DNA from: Paraburkholderia sp. BL21I4N1
GTDB taxonomy: Bacteria; Pseudomonadota; Gammaproteobacteria; Burkholderiales; Burkholderiaceae
Reading direction: 5' to 3'
Assembly (NCBI RefSeq): GCF_002973525.1
Contig: NZ_PVEN01000003.1
Location: 62,001-126,000 of the forward strand
DNA: 64,000 bases
Below the pieces are notes generated by a model. It had not been told where the DNA came from and ran no database searches. It worked only from the letters and a program-made list of their open reading frames with translations. Each line of letters starts with the position of its first letter. The first letter of the stretch is position 1. A program made the position numbers and the translations under genes. Positions 8,172 to 16,151 of the stretch are shown one piece after another.

Positions 8172-8378
8172 CTGCTGTGCCACGAGCGCGAAATGTGCGA
8201 GAGCACGGATTCCAGATGCACCACTACCGGAACTGCGCGGGAGCCCCACTTATGAGCTAGCGGTGTGAGCCGCTTTCTTTTGCTTACTTTTCTTTGCGGC
8301 AGGCAAAGAAAAGTGAGTGCCGCCCCGCACAGGGGCAGCCCTGACAGACCACCGTGAAATCAAGGAAAGGCCAACGCC
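8166..8378 (-). repeat. Right arm of long inverted repeat
   Basis: Reverse-complement partner of 6974-7186. It ends 48 bases from the stop of the minus-strand pqiC gene, so it may also act as that transcript's 3' end. It includes the hairpin CTTACTTTTCTTTGC (8283-8297), loop GGCAG, GCAAAGAAAAGTGAG (8303-8317), with a single G-T type mismatch in the stem. Confidence 0.92.
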
Positions 8379-8425
8379 ATAAGCGCACAACCAAAAAGCG
8401 CCAAGCAGGTAAAAGGCCTTAACTA

Positions 8426-9190
8426 TCACCCCCCAGCAGCAACAGTCCCCGGCCCAGAAGGACAACCCGGCACGACAACAGCCGCCGCAGCGCTCTTCCC
8501 AGCCCCCGCCCCCCGACTCTGCGAAGCAGCAGAAACAGACCCGGACCCAGAAGCCGCAGCCATACTCCTCACAGCCGCCGCCACCTGCAACGAAACCTGC
8601 ATCAAAGCCTTCCGATGCCCATCGACGAGCGAGTCATAGCCTCCGCTAACAGGCTCACTAATAACACTCCGACAGGTCATAACAGCACTACTCCGCACGG
8701 CCCGCACACTCCAGACCGCGTCGATCAACGCATGCGATCCGGGCCACGACTCGAACCGCTGCACATTCAAGCTAACCCGATAAACCGCAGCCGAATCCGA
8801 TCTGGCAGTCCCATACACATCGATAGTATTGAGCTGCTGCGTAAGGCTGGTGGACAAAGCCCGCCGAATCTCATCGCCCGGCAGCGAAGCCCACCGCTCA
8901 TCCTCAAGCACTTTGACCTGAGTCGGCCCCGTCTGCACGACCATCTGATTCTTGGCGACCTGCGGCGGCACATCAACCGGCGCGACCTCGATCAACCAGG
9001 CCGGCGCAGCCGATGAAGTCCGCGCGTCAACCGCCGCCACGTCCCCTGCCGAGCCATCCACCCCCAGCGTATAAAACCGGCTGGACGGCGACGAACACGC
9101 CGTCATCACCGTCACGCCGGCCAAAGCGCCGACAAAAACCGCACCGCGCACAAGCCCGCGCGTCGAGCGGGGGAGTCGGGCAAACATCAT
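8426..9190 (-). CDS. pqiC: PqiC-type lipoprotein of the PqiABC lipid-transport system
   Basis: A 254-residue protein with a lipoprotein signal peptide: positively charged start, hydrophobic core, then lipobox MTAC with Cys near residue 32. The mature part begins SSPSSRFYTLG and contains the ABC-auxiliary/DUF330 pattern (WLIEVAPVDVPPQVAKNQMV, DERWASLPGDEIRRALS, YRVSLNVQRFESWPGS). PqiC sits in the outer membrane and completes the PqiB tunnel. Start ATG at 9190 overlaps the pqiB stop (ATGA), indicating coupling. The last ~45 residues are Ala/Ser/Gly-rich low complexity, longer than I expect for the family. Confidence 0.9.
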   Translation of the reverse strand: MMFARLPRSTRGLVRGAVFVGALAGVTVMTACSSPSSRFYTLGVDGSAGDVAAVDARTSSAAPAWLIEVAPVDVPPQVAKNQMVVQTGPTQVKVLEDERWASLPGDEIRRALSTSLTQQLNTIDVYGTARSDSAAVYRVSLNVQRFESWPGSHALIDAVWSVRAVRSSAVMTCRSVISEPVSGGYDSLVDGHRKALMQVSLQVAAAVRSMAAASGSGSVSAASQSRGAGAGKSAAAAVVVPGCPSGPGTVAAGG

Positions 9191-10848
9191 GGTTTATCTC
9201 CTGTTTTACCGCGCAACAGCGACTCGGGATGACGCTCCAGATAATCCGACAGCGCATTCAGCGACTGCAACGTCCGCGTCAATTCCTGCAACGCCTGATG
9301 CACATCCGACTGCAACGGTGAATCCTGCTGCAACGTCGCCTCGGCCGTCCCGAAAGTCTGCTTCGCCGCCGCCAACGTATCGCGTGCCTGCGGCACCACT
9401 TCCGTATCGAGTCGAGTGAACAACTGATCGGCGTTCTTCAGCGCGCTATTCAGGTTGTTGCCGATCTGATCGAACGGCACCTTGTCGAGCTTCTTCGCGA
9501 TATCGGCCACCTGCAGTTGCAACTCGTCGAGGGTGTTCGGAATCGTCGGCAGTTCGAGCGGATCGCTTGCCACGTCGACGGTTGCCGGCGCCGCCTTCGG
9601 GAAGATATCCAGCGCCACGTACAACTGGCTCGTAATCAGATTGCCGGTACGCAACTGGCCGCGCAAACCGTGCTTGACCAACTGTTGCAGCAGCGTCTGA
9701 CCGGCGAGCGTGCCCGGCGTCGGCGCCGTCTCGCGGAAGCGTTTGCCAAGCCGATCCGGGTACAGATTCATGGTCACCGGCATCGTGAAGCTACGCGTCT
9801 TCGGATCGTAGTCGATGTTGATGTTGGTCACCTGTCCCAGCACGATGCCGCGGAAATCGACCGGCGCGCCGACCGACAGCCCACGCAGCGACTGGTTGAA
9901 GTTCATCACCACCCGCAACGGCACGCCGTCCGGTTCACGCATCGCATCCGCTTCGTCGGAACCGAGGCGGAACGTCATGTTGTTCGGCGCCTGCGCACCC
10001 ACGCCTTGGCCCGGCGGCGACTGGAACGACAAACCGCCGACGATCACCGTGGCCAGCGACTGCGTATTCAGCTTGAAGCCGCTGGAATCGAGCCGCAGAT
10101 CGACGCCGCTCGCATGCCACCAGCGCGAGTTGGTGCCGACGTACTGGTCGAACGGCGCGGACACGAACACCTGCATCGTCACGCCGGTGCCGTCCTTGTC
10201 GAGCGAGAAGCCGACCACCTGGCCGACCTGCACGCGTCGATAGAAAATCGGCGAGCCGATGTCGATCGAGCCGAGCGAGTCGCCGTGCAGGATGAACTGG
10301 TGACCTTTTTGGTCGCCGGTAATCGGCGGCGGCGTTTCAAGACCGACGAAGTTCTTCTCGGTATCCGGCGAATGACCCGCATCCGCGCCGATATACGCGC
10401 CGGAAAGCAGCGTGGTCAGCCCCGACACGCCGCTCGCGCCGACCCGCGGCCGCACCACCCAGAAGCGCGAATCCTTGGCCGCGAAGTCTTCGCCTTCCTT
10501 CGTCAACTGCACCTGCACCAGCACGTGCGACAAATCCTTCGACAGCGTGATGGTCTTCACCGAGCCGACGTCGACGTCCTTGTACTTGACCTTGGTCTTG
10601 CCGGGCTCGAGGCCTTCGGCGCTGATGAAGCTGAGCGTGATGGTCGGGCCTTTCTCGGTCACCGACTTGATCACGAGCGCGATGCCGATCAGCGCGGCAA
10701 TCAGCGGGATCACCCAGACGAGCGAAGGCAGCCAGCGGCTGCGCGGCTCGATGTCGGGGTCCGGGAGTTGGGGCGGCAGCTTCGGTCCGTTCGAATCGTT
10801 GCGCGGCGCATCATCGGAAGCGGGCGTCGGTCCTTGCGGGCTATTCAT
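9187..10848 (-). CDS. pqiB: PqiB, MCE-domain intermembrane transport protein
   Basis: A 553-residue protein with one N-terminal membrane anchor (about residues 40-60, LPSLVWVIPLIAALIGIALV) and three MCE (MlaD-like) domains in the periplasm: GPTITLSFISAEGLEPGKTK, GDSLGSIDIGSPIFYRRVQV and VPLRVVMNFNQSLRGLSVG. A long helical C-terminus (about residues 430-540, heptad-like NTLDELQLQVADIAKKLDKV) builds the needle. PqiB hexamers bridge inner and outer membranes to move phospholipids. It overlaps pqiA2 by 8 bp and pqiC by 4 bp, a tightly coupled operon. Confidence 0.95.
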   Translation of the reverse strand: MNSPQGPTPASDDAPRNDSNGPKLPPQLPDPDIEPRSRWLPSLVWVIPLIAALIGIALVIKSVTEKGPTITLSFISAEGLEPGKTKVKYKDVDVGSVKTITLSKDLSHVLVQVQLTKEGEDFAAKDSRFWVVRPRVGASGVSGLTTLLSGAYIGADAGHSPDTEKNFVGLETPPPITGDQKGHQFILHGDSLGSIDIGSPIFYRRVQVGQVVGFSLDKDGTGVTMQVFVSAPFDQYVGTNSRWWHASGVDLRLDSSGFKLNTQSLATVIVGGLSFQSPPGQGVGAQAPNNMTFRLGSDEADAMREPDGVPLRVVMNFNQSLRGLSVGAPVDFRGIVLGQVTNINIDYDPKTRSFTMPVTMNLYPDRLGKRFRETAPTPGTLAGQTLLQQLVKHGLRGQLRTGNLITSQLYVALDIFPKAAPATVDVASDPLELPTIPNTLDELQLQVADIAKKLDKVPFDQIGNNLNSALKNADQLFTRLDTEVVPQARDTLAAAKQTFGTAEATLQQDSPLQSDVHQALQELTRTLQSLNALSDYLERHPESLLRGKTGDKP

Positions 10849-11491
10849 GATCGGGGTCCTGAGGTTTTTTAGTACGGCTTTCCACGTTGTCCCAGATGAG
10901 CCGTGGATCGAATTGCATCGACGCCATCATGGTCAGAATCACCACCGAACCGAAAGCGATCGCGCCGGGTCCGGCCGTGATGACGGCAAGCGATTTGAAG
11001 CGCACCAGCGCCACGGTCAGCGTGACGACGAATACGTCGAGCATCGACCAGCGGCCGATCCGCTCGACCATCCGGTAGAGCACGGTGCGCTGCTCGGGCC
11101 GCCAGCGCGAACGGCGCTGCGCGGTGATGGTGAGCAGCGCGAGCACGCTCAGCTTGAGCATGGGCACCATGATGCTGGCGATAAACACGATCACCGCCAG
11201 CGGCCAGTCGCCCGAGGTCCAAAAGTACACGACGCCGCTCATGATGGTGTCGTCCTCGGAACCGAGCAGCGACGCAGTGTGCATGACCGGCAGCAGGTTC
11301 GCGGGAATATACAGCAGCGCGGCGGCGATCAACAGCGCCCAGGTGCGCATCAGGCTGTCCGGGTTGCGCGAATGCAGGCGCGCGCCGCAGCGTCCGCAGT
11401 GTTGCGGCGTGACGGAACGGATGCGCGGCTCGACCCGGCCGCAGGCATGGCAACTCACGAGGCCCGCGCGTTTCGCGGAAATGTATTTCAT
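10841..11491 (-). CDS. pqiA: PqiA-domain inner-membrane protein (second copy)
   Basis: A 216-residue protein from the ATG at 11491 (MKYISAKRAGLVSCHACGRV); an in-frame upstream extension is not credible. The N-terminal zinc-ribbon-like CxxC pair (CHACG...CGRCG) is followed by four hydrophobic helices and the family motif FDPRLIWDNVE at the end. E. coli PqiA is a single protein with two such domains; here each domain is a separate gene, seven bases apart. Together they probably form the inner-membrane partner of PqiB. Confidence 0.9.
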   Translation of the reverse strand: MKYISAKRAGLVSCHACGRVEPRIRSVTPQHCGRCGARLHSRNPDSLMRTWALLIAAALLYIPANLLPVMHTASLLGSEDDTIMSGVVYFWTSGDWPLAVIVFIASIMVPMLKLSVLALLTITAQRRSRWRPEQRTVLYRMVERIGRWSMLDVFVVTLTVALVRFKSLAVITAGPGAIAFGSVVILTMMASMQFDPRLIWDNVESRTKKPQDPDHE

Positions 11492-11498
11492 TGCGCGC

Positions 11499-12290
11499 TC
11501 ATCCTTGACGCGGCTCAGGCGGCACGCCTGGCGGCAATCCGGTGCGTGCCGTGGGGTGGTCGGCGGGGTGGTCCGACGGGTGATCGGCATTCCGAATCTC
11601 GGGCGGCGCGGGCGGCCCGGCGAGCGCATTGAGCTGGGCCGCGGCGCTATCGGCGGAAGTGCGCGGCAGCGGCCGTTGGCTGCGGTCGCCGAGTTCGTCG
11701 GCGAGGTCCCACAGAATGCGCGGATCGAACGTGACGACCACCGCGAACATCAGCGTCAGCACGCCGAACGCGAATAGCGCGGCTTCGGGAATCACGCGCG
11801 CGAGGCTCACCATCTTTACGATCGTGATCAGCACGCCGAGCATGAACACTTCGATCATGCCCCACGGACGCACGAACTGGATCGCGCGCAGCACCCGGTT
11901 GAAGCCGGCGGGCACATAGCCGGCGCGCAGCGGGATCAGCACGTAGAGCAGCGCCAGCAACTCGGTCAGCGGAAACAGAATGGTCGAGCAGAACACCATG
12001 ACCGCGACGATCTGCATGTCTTCGCCCCACAGCGCCATGAGGGCGCCGAACAGCGTGGTCTGCGAGGTGATGCCGTTGGTTTCCAGCTCGACGATCGGAA
12101 AGCCCTGCGCGATCAGGAAGGTGATCAGCGCGGCCAGCGTCATGGCGCTGATTTTGTCGAGCTTGCGGGAGATGCCGCGATACAGCGTCGCGCCGCAGCG
12201 CGGACAGCGCGCGGATGTGCGCCCCACAAGCCGTGGCTTGCGGAACAGCGTATCGCATTCATGGCACGCGATCAGATTGTCTTGTTCCAT
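11499..12290 (-). CDS. pqiA: PqiA-domain inner-membrane protein (first copy)
   Basis: A 263-residue protein, first gene of the pqi operon. N-terminal CHECDTLFRK...CPRCGATL zinc ribbon, four transmembrane helices, then FDPRILWDLADELGDR, the same layout as the next gene, with which it matches the two halves of E. coli PqiA. The C-terminal ~50 residues are Pro/Ala/His-rich (including NADHPSDHPADHPTAR) and probably disordered. It ends just upstream of the next pqiA gene. Membrane stress or paraquat induction is known for pqi in E. coli; no operator is recognisable here. Confidence 0.9.
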   Translation of the reverse strand: MEQDNLIACHECDTLFRKPRLVGRTSARCPRCGATLYRGISRKLDKISAMTLAALITFLIAQGFPIVELETNGITSQTTLFGALMALWGEDMQIVAVMVFCSTILFPLTELLALLYVLIPLRAGYVPAGFNRVLRAIQFVRPWGMIEVFMLGVLITIVKMVSLARVIPEAALFAFGVLTLMFAVVVTFDPRILWDLADELGDRSQRPLPRTSADSAAAQLNALAGPPAPPEIRNADHPSDHPADHPTARTGLPPGVPPEPRQG

Positions 12291-12729
12291 ACGGCAGAGG
12301 GCTAACGGTGAAGGGGAGCGGGACTATGCCGGTTTTTTATGGCGAGGCTGACAAAATGGGTGCAGCAATAGTACCAAACGCGCTCCCGCGTCGCATCGGC
12401 GGTTGCGTCGGAGGGCGCCGGACGGCCTTTCCAGCGGAGCCGACAGCGGATTTATTCAGGCGGTTTCATATTGAATTCGTATCCTTCTGACACTCTCCGT
12501 CCCTTATTGTTCAATATGGGGTGCATCTGCACCGGAAGTCCGGTGCCTTCGCCTGTTCATCGGCCTTTCATTACCGGCAGCCAGCTTTTTGCGCTTGGGG
12601 TAGCATGCGGCCTTGGCGTACGCCGCAGCCGGTGGGTTCGGGCGGTGCGCGCCGATGCCGTTCGCAGCGGCGCCGGGAACAACCGGGCGGGTTGCGCCGT
12701 TTACCTCTCTTAGCTTGCGTCGACCTGTC
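12291..12729. other. Intergenic region with two inverted repeats; divergent promoters expected
   Basis: This 439-bp space separates the divergent pqi and cytochrome b561 units. It holds a perfect 9-bp inverted repeat, CATATTGAA (12467-12475) and TTCAATATG (12510-12518), in a local AT-rich patch, and a perfect hairpin, GCACCGG AAGT CCGGTGC (12529-12546). No credible gene. Both promoters must lie here, but I cannot fix -35/-10 boxes with confidence. Confidence 0.6.
12467..12518. promoter_or_regulatory. 9-bp inverted repeat upstream of cytochrome b561/yceI genes
   Basis: CATATTGAA, 34-bp spacer, TTCAATATG: perfect dyad symmetry in an AT-rich island within high-GC DNA, followed within 10 bases by a second hairpin. 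Suggests an operator for a dimeric regulator controlling the divergent region. The regulator is unknown. Confidence 0.45.
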
Positions 12730-13290
12730 ATGGCACTCAATCCTTCATTCGCTGGCCGGGAGTCGTACACGCGGACTGCCATCGCCTTTCACTGGCTGAT
12801 CGCGCTGCTGATCGTGTGCGGCTTCGCCCTCGGCTGGGTCATGACGGACATCCCCGGCTTCACGCCTACCAAGCTGCGTTACTTCTCGTGGCATAAGTGG
12901 ATCGGCGTGACGGTGTTCGCGCTCGCCGTGCTGCGCATCCTGTGGCGCGCCACCCACGCCGCCCCGCCGATGCCGCGCCGCATGCCGACCTGGCAGCGCG
13001 GCGCCGCGCATCTCGTGCATCTGCTGCTGTACGTGCTGATGGTCGCGATTCCCGCGTCCGGCTATCTGTACAGCTCGGCCGCCAATGTGCCGGTGGTCTA
13101 CCTCGGGCTGATTCCGCTGCCGCGTCTGATCGCGCCAGACCCGCATCTGAAGGAATTGCTGAAGACGATCCACATCACGCTGAATTACACCTTGCTCGTG
13201 CTGGTCGCGCTGCATGTCGTGGCTGCGCTCAAGCATCAATGGCTGGACCGCGACGGTCTGTTGTCGCGCATGCTCCCTTTCCTCAAATAA
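12730..13290 (+). CDS. Cytochrome b561 family protein
   Basis: A 186-residue four-helix membrane protein from the ATG at 12730 (MALNPSFAGRESYTRTAIAF). Haem-ligand histidines are visible in the expected places: FHWLIALLIVCGFALGW in helix 1, FSWHKWIGVTVFA in helix 2, and LVALHVVAALKHQWLDRDG in helix 4. These proteins pass electrons from quinol to periplasmic partners or acceptors such as superoxide. It is followed 8 bases later by a yceI gene. The b561-YceI pairing is common in proteobacteria and suggests a shared quinone-related function. Confidence 0.92.
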   Translation: MALNPSFAGRESYTRTAIAFHWLIALLIVCGFALGWVMTDIPGFTPTKLRYFSWHKWIGVTVFALAVLRILWRATHAAPPMPRRMPTWQRGAAHLVHLLLYVLMVAIPASGYLYSSAANVPVVYLGLIPLPRLIAPDPHLKELLKTIHITLNYTLLVLVALHVVAALKHQWLDRDGLLSRMLPFLK

Positions 13291-13298
13291 GGATAAAC

Positions 13299-13862
13299 AT
13301 GAAGGTCTCGTTTTATCGCTACATGCTCGCCGCCTTCGCCGCGGCTTCGCTGACCGCGGCCGGCAGCGCGCTCGCCCAGGTCGACGTCGCGAAGAGCACG
13401 GTGACGGCCACCTCGAAACAGATGAACGTGCCGGTGGAAGGCAAGTTCGGAAAATTCACCGCGCAGGTTAAGTTCGATCCGGCCAAACCGGCCGACGGCA
13501 GCGCGCAGTTCACCATCGACGTGGGCAGCTACGATCTCGGCGACGAGAGCTACAACGACCAGGTGCGCGGCAAGGACTGGTTCGACGCGAAGACCTATCC
13601 GAGCGCCACGTTCGTCTCCAGCGCGATCGCGCCGGCTGGCGGCAACCAGTTCAAGGTGACCGGCAAGCTGACCATCAAGGGTAAATCGCAGACGGTCGTG
13701 GTGCCGGTCACGGTGACGCAGCAGGGCGGCCAGCAGGTCTTCGACGGCTTGCTGCCCATCAAGCGCTCGCAGTTCGACATCGGCACGGGCGAGTGGAAGG
13801 ATACGTCGGTGGTGGCCGATGACGTTGTCATCAAGTTTCATATCGTTGCGGCACGCAAGTGA
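13299..13862 (+). CDS. YceI-family periplasmic lipid-binding protein (copy 1)
   Basis: A 187-residue protein starting at the ATG at 13299, 8 bases after the cytochrome b561 stop. Sec signal peptide of about 26 residues, with probable cleavage after SALA before QVDVAKS. The mature part is the YceI beta-barrel (VEGKFGKFTAQVKFDPAKP, YNDQVRGKDWFDAKTYPSAT, VTGKLTIKGKSQTVVVPVTV), which binds long isoprenoid or quinone-like lipids in a central cavity. The arrangement suggests it works with the adjacent cytochrome. Confidence 0.92.
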   Translation: MKVSFYRYMLAAFAAASLTAAGSALAQVDVAKSTVTATSKQMNVPVEGKFGKFTAQVKFDPAKPADGSAQFTIDVGSYDLGDESYNDQVRGKDWFDAKTYPSATFVSSAIAPAGGNQFKVTGKLTIKGKSQTVVVPVTVTQQGGQQVFDGLLPIKRSQFDIGTGEWKDTSVVADDVVIKFHIVAARK

Positions 13863-13910
13863 GCTTCGCTTCGTGAAGTTCACGGTCTAACAAGAACCTA
13901 GGAGCATGAA

Positions 13911-14489
13911 TTGAAAACCTCTCTGTTGATCGCCGTCGGCGCGCTGGCTTCTGCTTTCTCGATCGGTGCTTTCGCGGCCGATACCTATCAGCTCGACCCG
14001 ACGCACACGTATCCGAGCTTCGAGGCCGATCACTTCGGCGGTTTGTCGGTGTGGCGCGGCAAGTTCACCAAGAGCTCGGGCACGGTCACGCTCGACCGCG
14101 CGGCGAAAACCGGCACGGTGGACGTCACGGTCGACCCCGCCTCGGTCGAGACCGGCAACGCGAAGCTCGACGAGCATCTGAAAACGGATGCGTTCTTCGA
14201 CGTCGCGAAGTACCCGTCGGTGACGTATAAAGGCACGGACATCAAGTTCGACGGCGACAAGCCGGTTCAGGTGATCGGTAGCCTGACGATGCACGGCGTC
14301 ACCAAGCCGTTGAATCTGACGATCGATTCGTTCAAGTGCATGCAGCATCCGGTGCTCAAGCGCGAGGTGTGCGGCGTGGAAGCGAGCGCGCATTTCAACC
14401 GCGCCGATTACGGCATGGATTTCGGCACGAAGTACGGCTTCAATATGGATACGAAGCTGCATATCCAGTCCGAAGGCATCAAGCAGTAA
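13911..14489 (+). CDS. YceI-family periplasmic protein (copy 2), TTG start
   Basis: A 192-residue protein. The best start is TTG at 13911: GGAG at 13901-13904 is correctly spaced, and the product begins [20 protein letters not shown] with a clean signal peptide ending AFA before ADTYQLDP. An ATG at 13906 lies between the GGAG and the TTG but is out of frame and stops after two codons (ATG AAT TGA), overlapping the TTG. The mature domain carries YceI motifs ([40 protein letters not shown]) and a Cys pair ([14 protein letters not shown]) that may form a disulfide. Divergent from copy 1 in sequence, so not a recent duplicate. Confidence 0.92.
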   Translation: MKTSLLIAVGALASAFSIGAFAADTYQLDPTHTYPSFEADHFGGLSVWRGKFTKSSGTVTLDRAAKTGTVDVTVDPASVETGNAKLDEHLKTDAFFDVAKYPSVTYKGTDIKFDGDKPVQVIGSLTMHGVTKPLNLTIDSFKCMQHPVLKREVCGVEASAHFNRADYGMDFGTKYGFNMDTKLHIQSEGIKQ

Positions 14490-14533
14490 CCCACGCGCCC
14501 CCCGCGCCGGCGCCTACCTGCACCGCTGCGGCG

Positions 14534-14581
14534 CAACAAAAAAACCGCTTCGTTCGCTTCGGCGACGCAGCGGTTTTTTAT
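14534..14581. terminator. Intrinsic terminator after yceI copy 2
   Basis: A-run then ACCGCT (about 14541-14548), loop of about 20 bases with internal pairing (TCGTTCGCTTCGGCGACG), AGCGGT, then six T. Follows the yceI stop by about 50 bases and closes the cytochrome b561-yceI-yceI unit. Confidence 0.85.
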
Positions 14582-14700
14582 TGCCCGCGACGAACGCTGC
14601 AAGCCTTATGCGACGGGCATCGGGAAATTGCCGCTCGCCTCGGTTTATTTTTTCGGGTACATAGAGCGCTGGCACCGATTTGGTTGTGCGCGCATCCAGT

Positions 14701-14720
14701 CGGGCAAGTTCGGGCAAGTT
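14701..14720 (+). repeat. Tandem 10-bp repeat upstream of transporter gene
   Basis: CGGGCAAGTT occurs twice head to tail. It lies 50 bases ahead of the MHS transporter start, between it and an AT-rich stretch (TACATTAATAATATTT, 14734-14749) that probably holds the promoter's -10 region. Could be a paired operator half-site or chance. Confidence 0.5.
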
Positions 14721-14769
14721 CGAAAAACAGGCCTACATTAATAATATTTCGCGCGAACTGGAGATCTGC

Positions 14770-16047
14770 ATGAACGCAACGACAGCAGCAAGCCTCTCGG
14801 GGAGCCGGCAGAATTCGTGGCGCGCGGTGGTCGCCGCCTCGATCGGCAACGCATTGGAATGGTTCGACCTGGTGGTGTACGGTTTTTTCGCGGTGATTAT
14901 CGCGAAGCTGTTTTTTCCGGCTGGTAACGACACGGTTTCGCTGCTGCTCACGCTCGGCACGTTCGGCGTGTCGTTCTTCATGCGGCCGCTCGGCGCGATC
15001 GTGATCGGCGCTTATGCCGACCGCGCGGGACGCAAGGCAGCGCTGACGCTGTCGATTCTGTTGATGATGGGCGGCACGCTCATCATCGCGATTCTGCCCA
15101 CCTACCAGAGCATCGGCCTGGCCGCGCCGGTAATCCTGGTGCTGGCGCGTCTGATGCAGGGTTTCTCGGCGGGCGGCGAGTTCGGCAGCGCGACGGCTTT
15201 TCTCGCGGAACACGTGCCGGGGCGGCGCGGGTTCTTCGCGAGCTGGCAGGTGGCGAGCCAAGGGCTCACCACGTTGCTGGCCGCCGGCTTCGGCGTGCTG
15301 CTGACCGGCAAGCTGTCGCCGGACCAGATGGCGTCGTGGGGATGGCGGGTGCCGTTCTTCTTCGGTTTGCTGATCGGGCCGGTGGCCTGGTATATCCGCA
15401 CCAAGCTGGATGAAACGCCGGAGTTTCTTGCGGCTGAAACGACCACGACGCCGCTGCGCGACACCTTTGCGAGTCAGAAGCTGCGGCTCCTGATTGCGAT
15501 CGGCGTGGTGGTGCTCGGCACGGTGTCGACGTATCTGGTGCTGTTCATGCCGACGTTCGGCGTGAAGCAGCTGGGTCTTTCGCCGTCGGTTGCGTTCTCG
15601 GCGATCGCATTAACCGGTCTCATTCAGATGGTGTTTTCGCCGATGATCGGGCATCTGTCGGACCGGCATGGGCGCACCACGATCATGCTGACGTCGGCGT
15701 TGCTGCTGCTCATTCTCATCAATCCGGCGTTCGTGTATCTGGTCGCGCATCCGACGTTCGGCACGCTGATCGCGATGCAGATCGTGTTCGGCTTTCTGAT
15801 GACGGGTTACTTTGCCGCGCTGCCGGGTCTGCTGTCGGAAATGTTTCCGGTGCAGACACGCACCACCGGTATGTCGCTGGCTTATAACGTCGCGGTGACG
15901 ATCTTCGGCGGCTTTGGGCCGTTCATCATCGCGTGGTTGATCAGCGTCACGGGGTCGAAGACGGCGCCTAGCTTCTACATGATTTTTGCCGCGGCGATCA
16001 GCCTCGTGGCATTGATGGCGGCGCGTCGCAAGCTGGGTTTCCGCTAG
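14770..16047 (+). CDS. MHS-family MFS transporter (metabolite:H+ symporter)
   Basis: A 425-residue, 12-helix inner-membrane protein from the ATG at 14770 (MNATTAASLSGSRQNSWRAV). The family signature is clear: SIGNALEWFDLVVYGFFAV in helix 1, FFMRPLGAIVIGAYADRAGRK between helices 2 and 3, and LMQGFSAGGEFGSATAFLAE in helices 4-5. These mark the group containing alpha-ketoglutarate, citrate, proline and shikimate symporters. The substrate cannot be fixed from sequence alone; a carboxylate is likely. It stands alone with its own terminator. Confidence 0.9.
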   Translation: MNATTAASLSGSRQNSWRAVVAASIGNALEWFDLVVYGFFAVIIAKLFFPAGNDTVSLLLTLGTFGVSFFMRPLGAIVIGAYADRAGRKAALTLSILLMMGGTLIIAILPTYQSIGLAAPVILVLARLMQGFSAGGEFGSATAFLAEHVPGRRGFFASWQVASQGLTTLLAAGFGVLLTGKLSPDQMASWGWRVPFFFGLLIGPVAWYIRTKLDETPEFLAAETTTTPLRDTFASQKLRLLIAIGVVVLGTVSTYLVLFMPTFGVKQLGLSPSVAFSAIALTGLIQMVFSPMIGHLSDRHGRTTIMLTSALLLLILINPAFVYLVAHPTFGTLIAMQIVFGFLMTGYFAALPGLLSEMFPVQTRTTGMSLAYNVAVTIFGGFGPFIIAWLISVTGSKTAPSFYMIFAAAISLVALMAARRKLGFR

Positions 16048-16088
16048 AACCACGTAGTCGCGATCAGCAGCCTCGGCGCGGTAAACGC

Positions 16089-16118
16089 AAAAGGCCGGTT
16101 CGTAAGAACCGGCCTTTT
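16089..16118. terminator. Bidirectional terminator between MHS transporter and secF
   Basis: AAAAGGCCGGTT (16089-16100), short loop, AACCGGCCTTTT (16107-16118). A perfect 12-bp stem between two converging genes, usable from both sides. Confidence 0.92.
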
Positions 16119-16151
16119 GCTTTGCGCTTAGGCTTTATGACGACAACCCGA

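Larger units (their letters stand above)
6974..8378. mobile_element. Candidate inverted-repeat-bounded module carrying an AlpA-like HTH gene
   Basis: Two 213-bp arms in opposite orientation (6974-7186 and 8166-8378) flank about 980 bp that contain one credible gene, a 97-residue HTH protein whose stop codon lies just inside the right arm. No transposase or integrase is present, and I see no target-site duplication outside the arms. It could be a non-autonomous mobile element, or two copies of a dispersed repeat that happen to flank a small gene. The arrangement is read from the sequence; mobility is inference. Confidence 0.4.
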
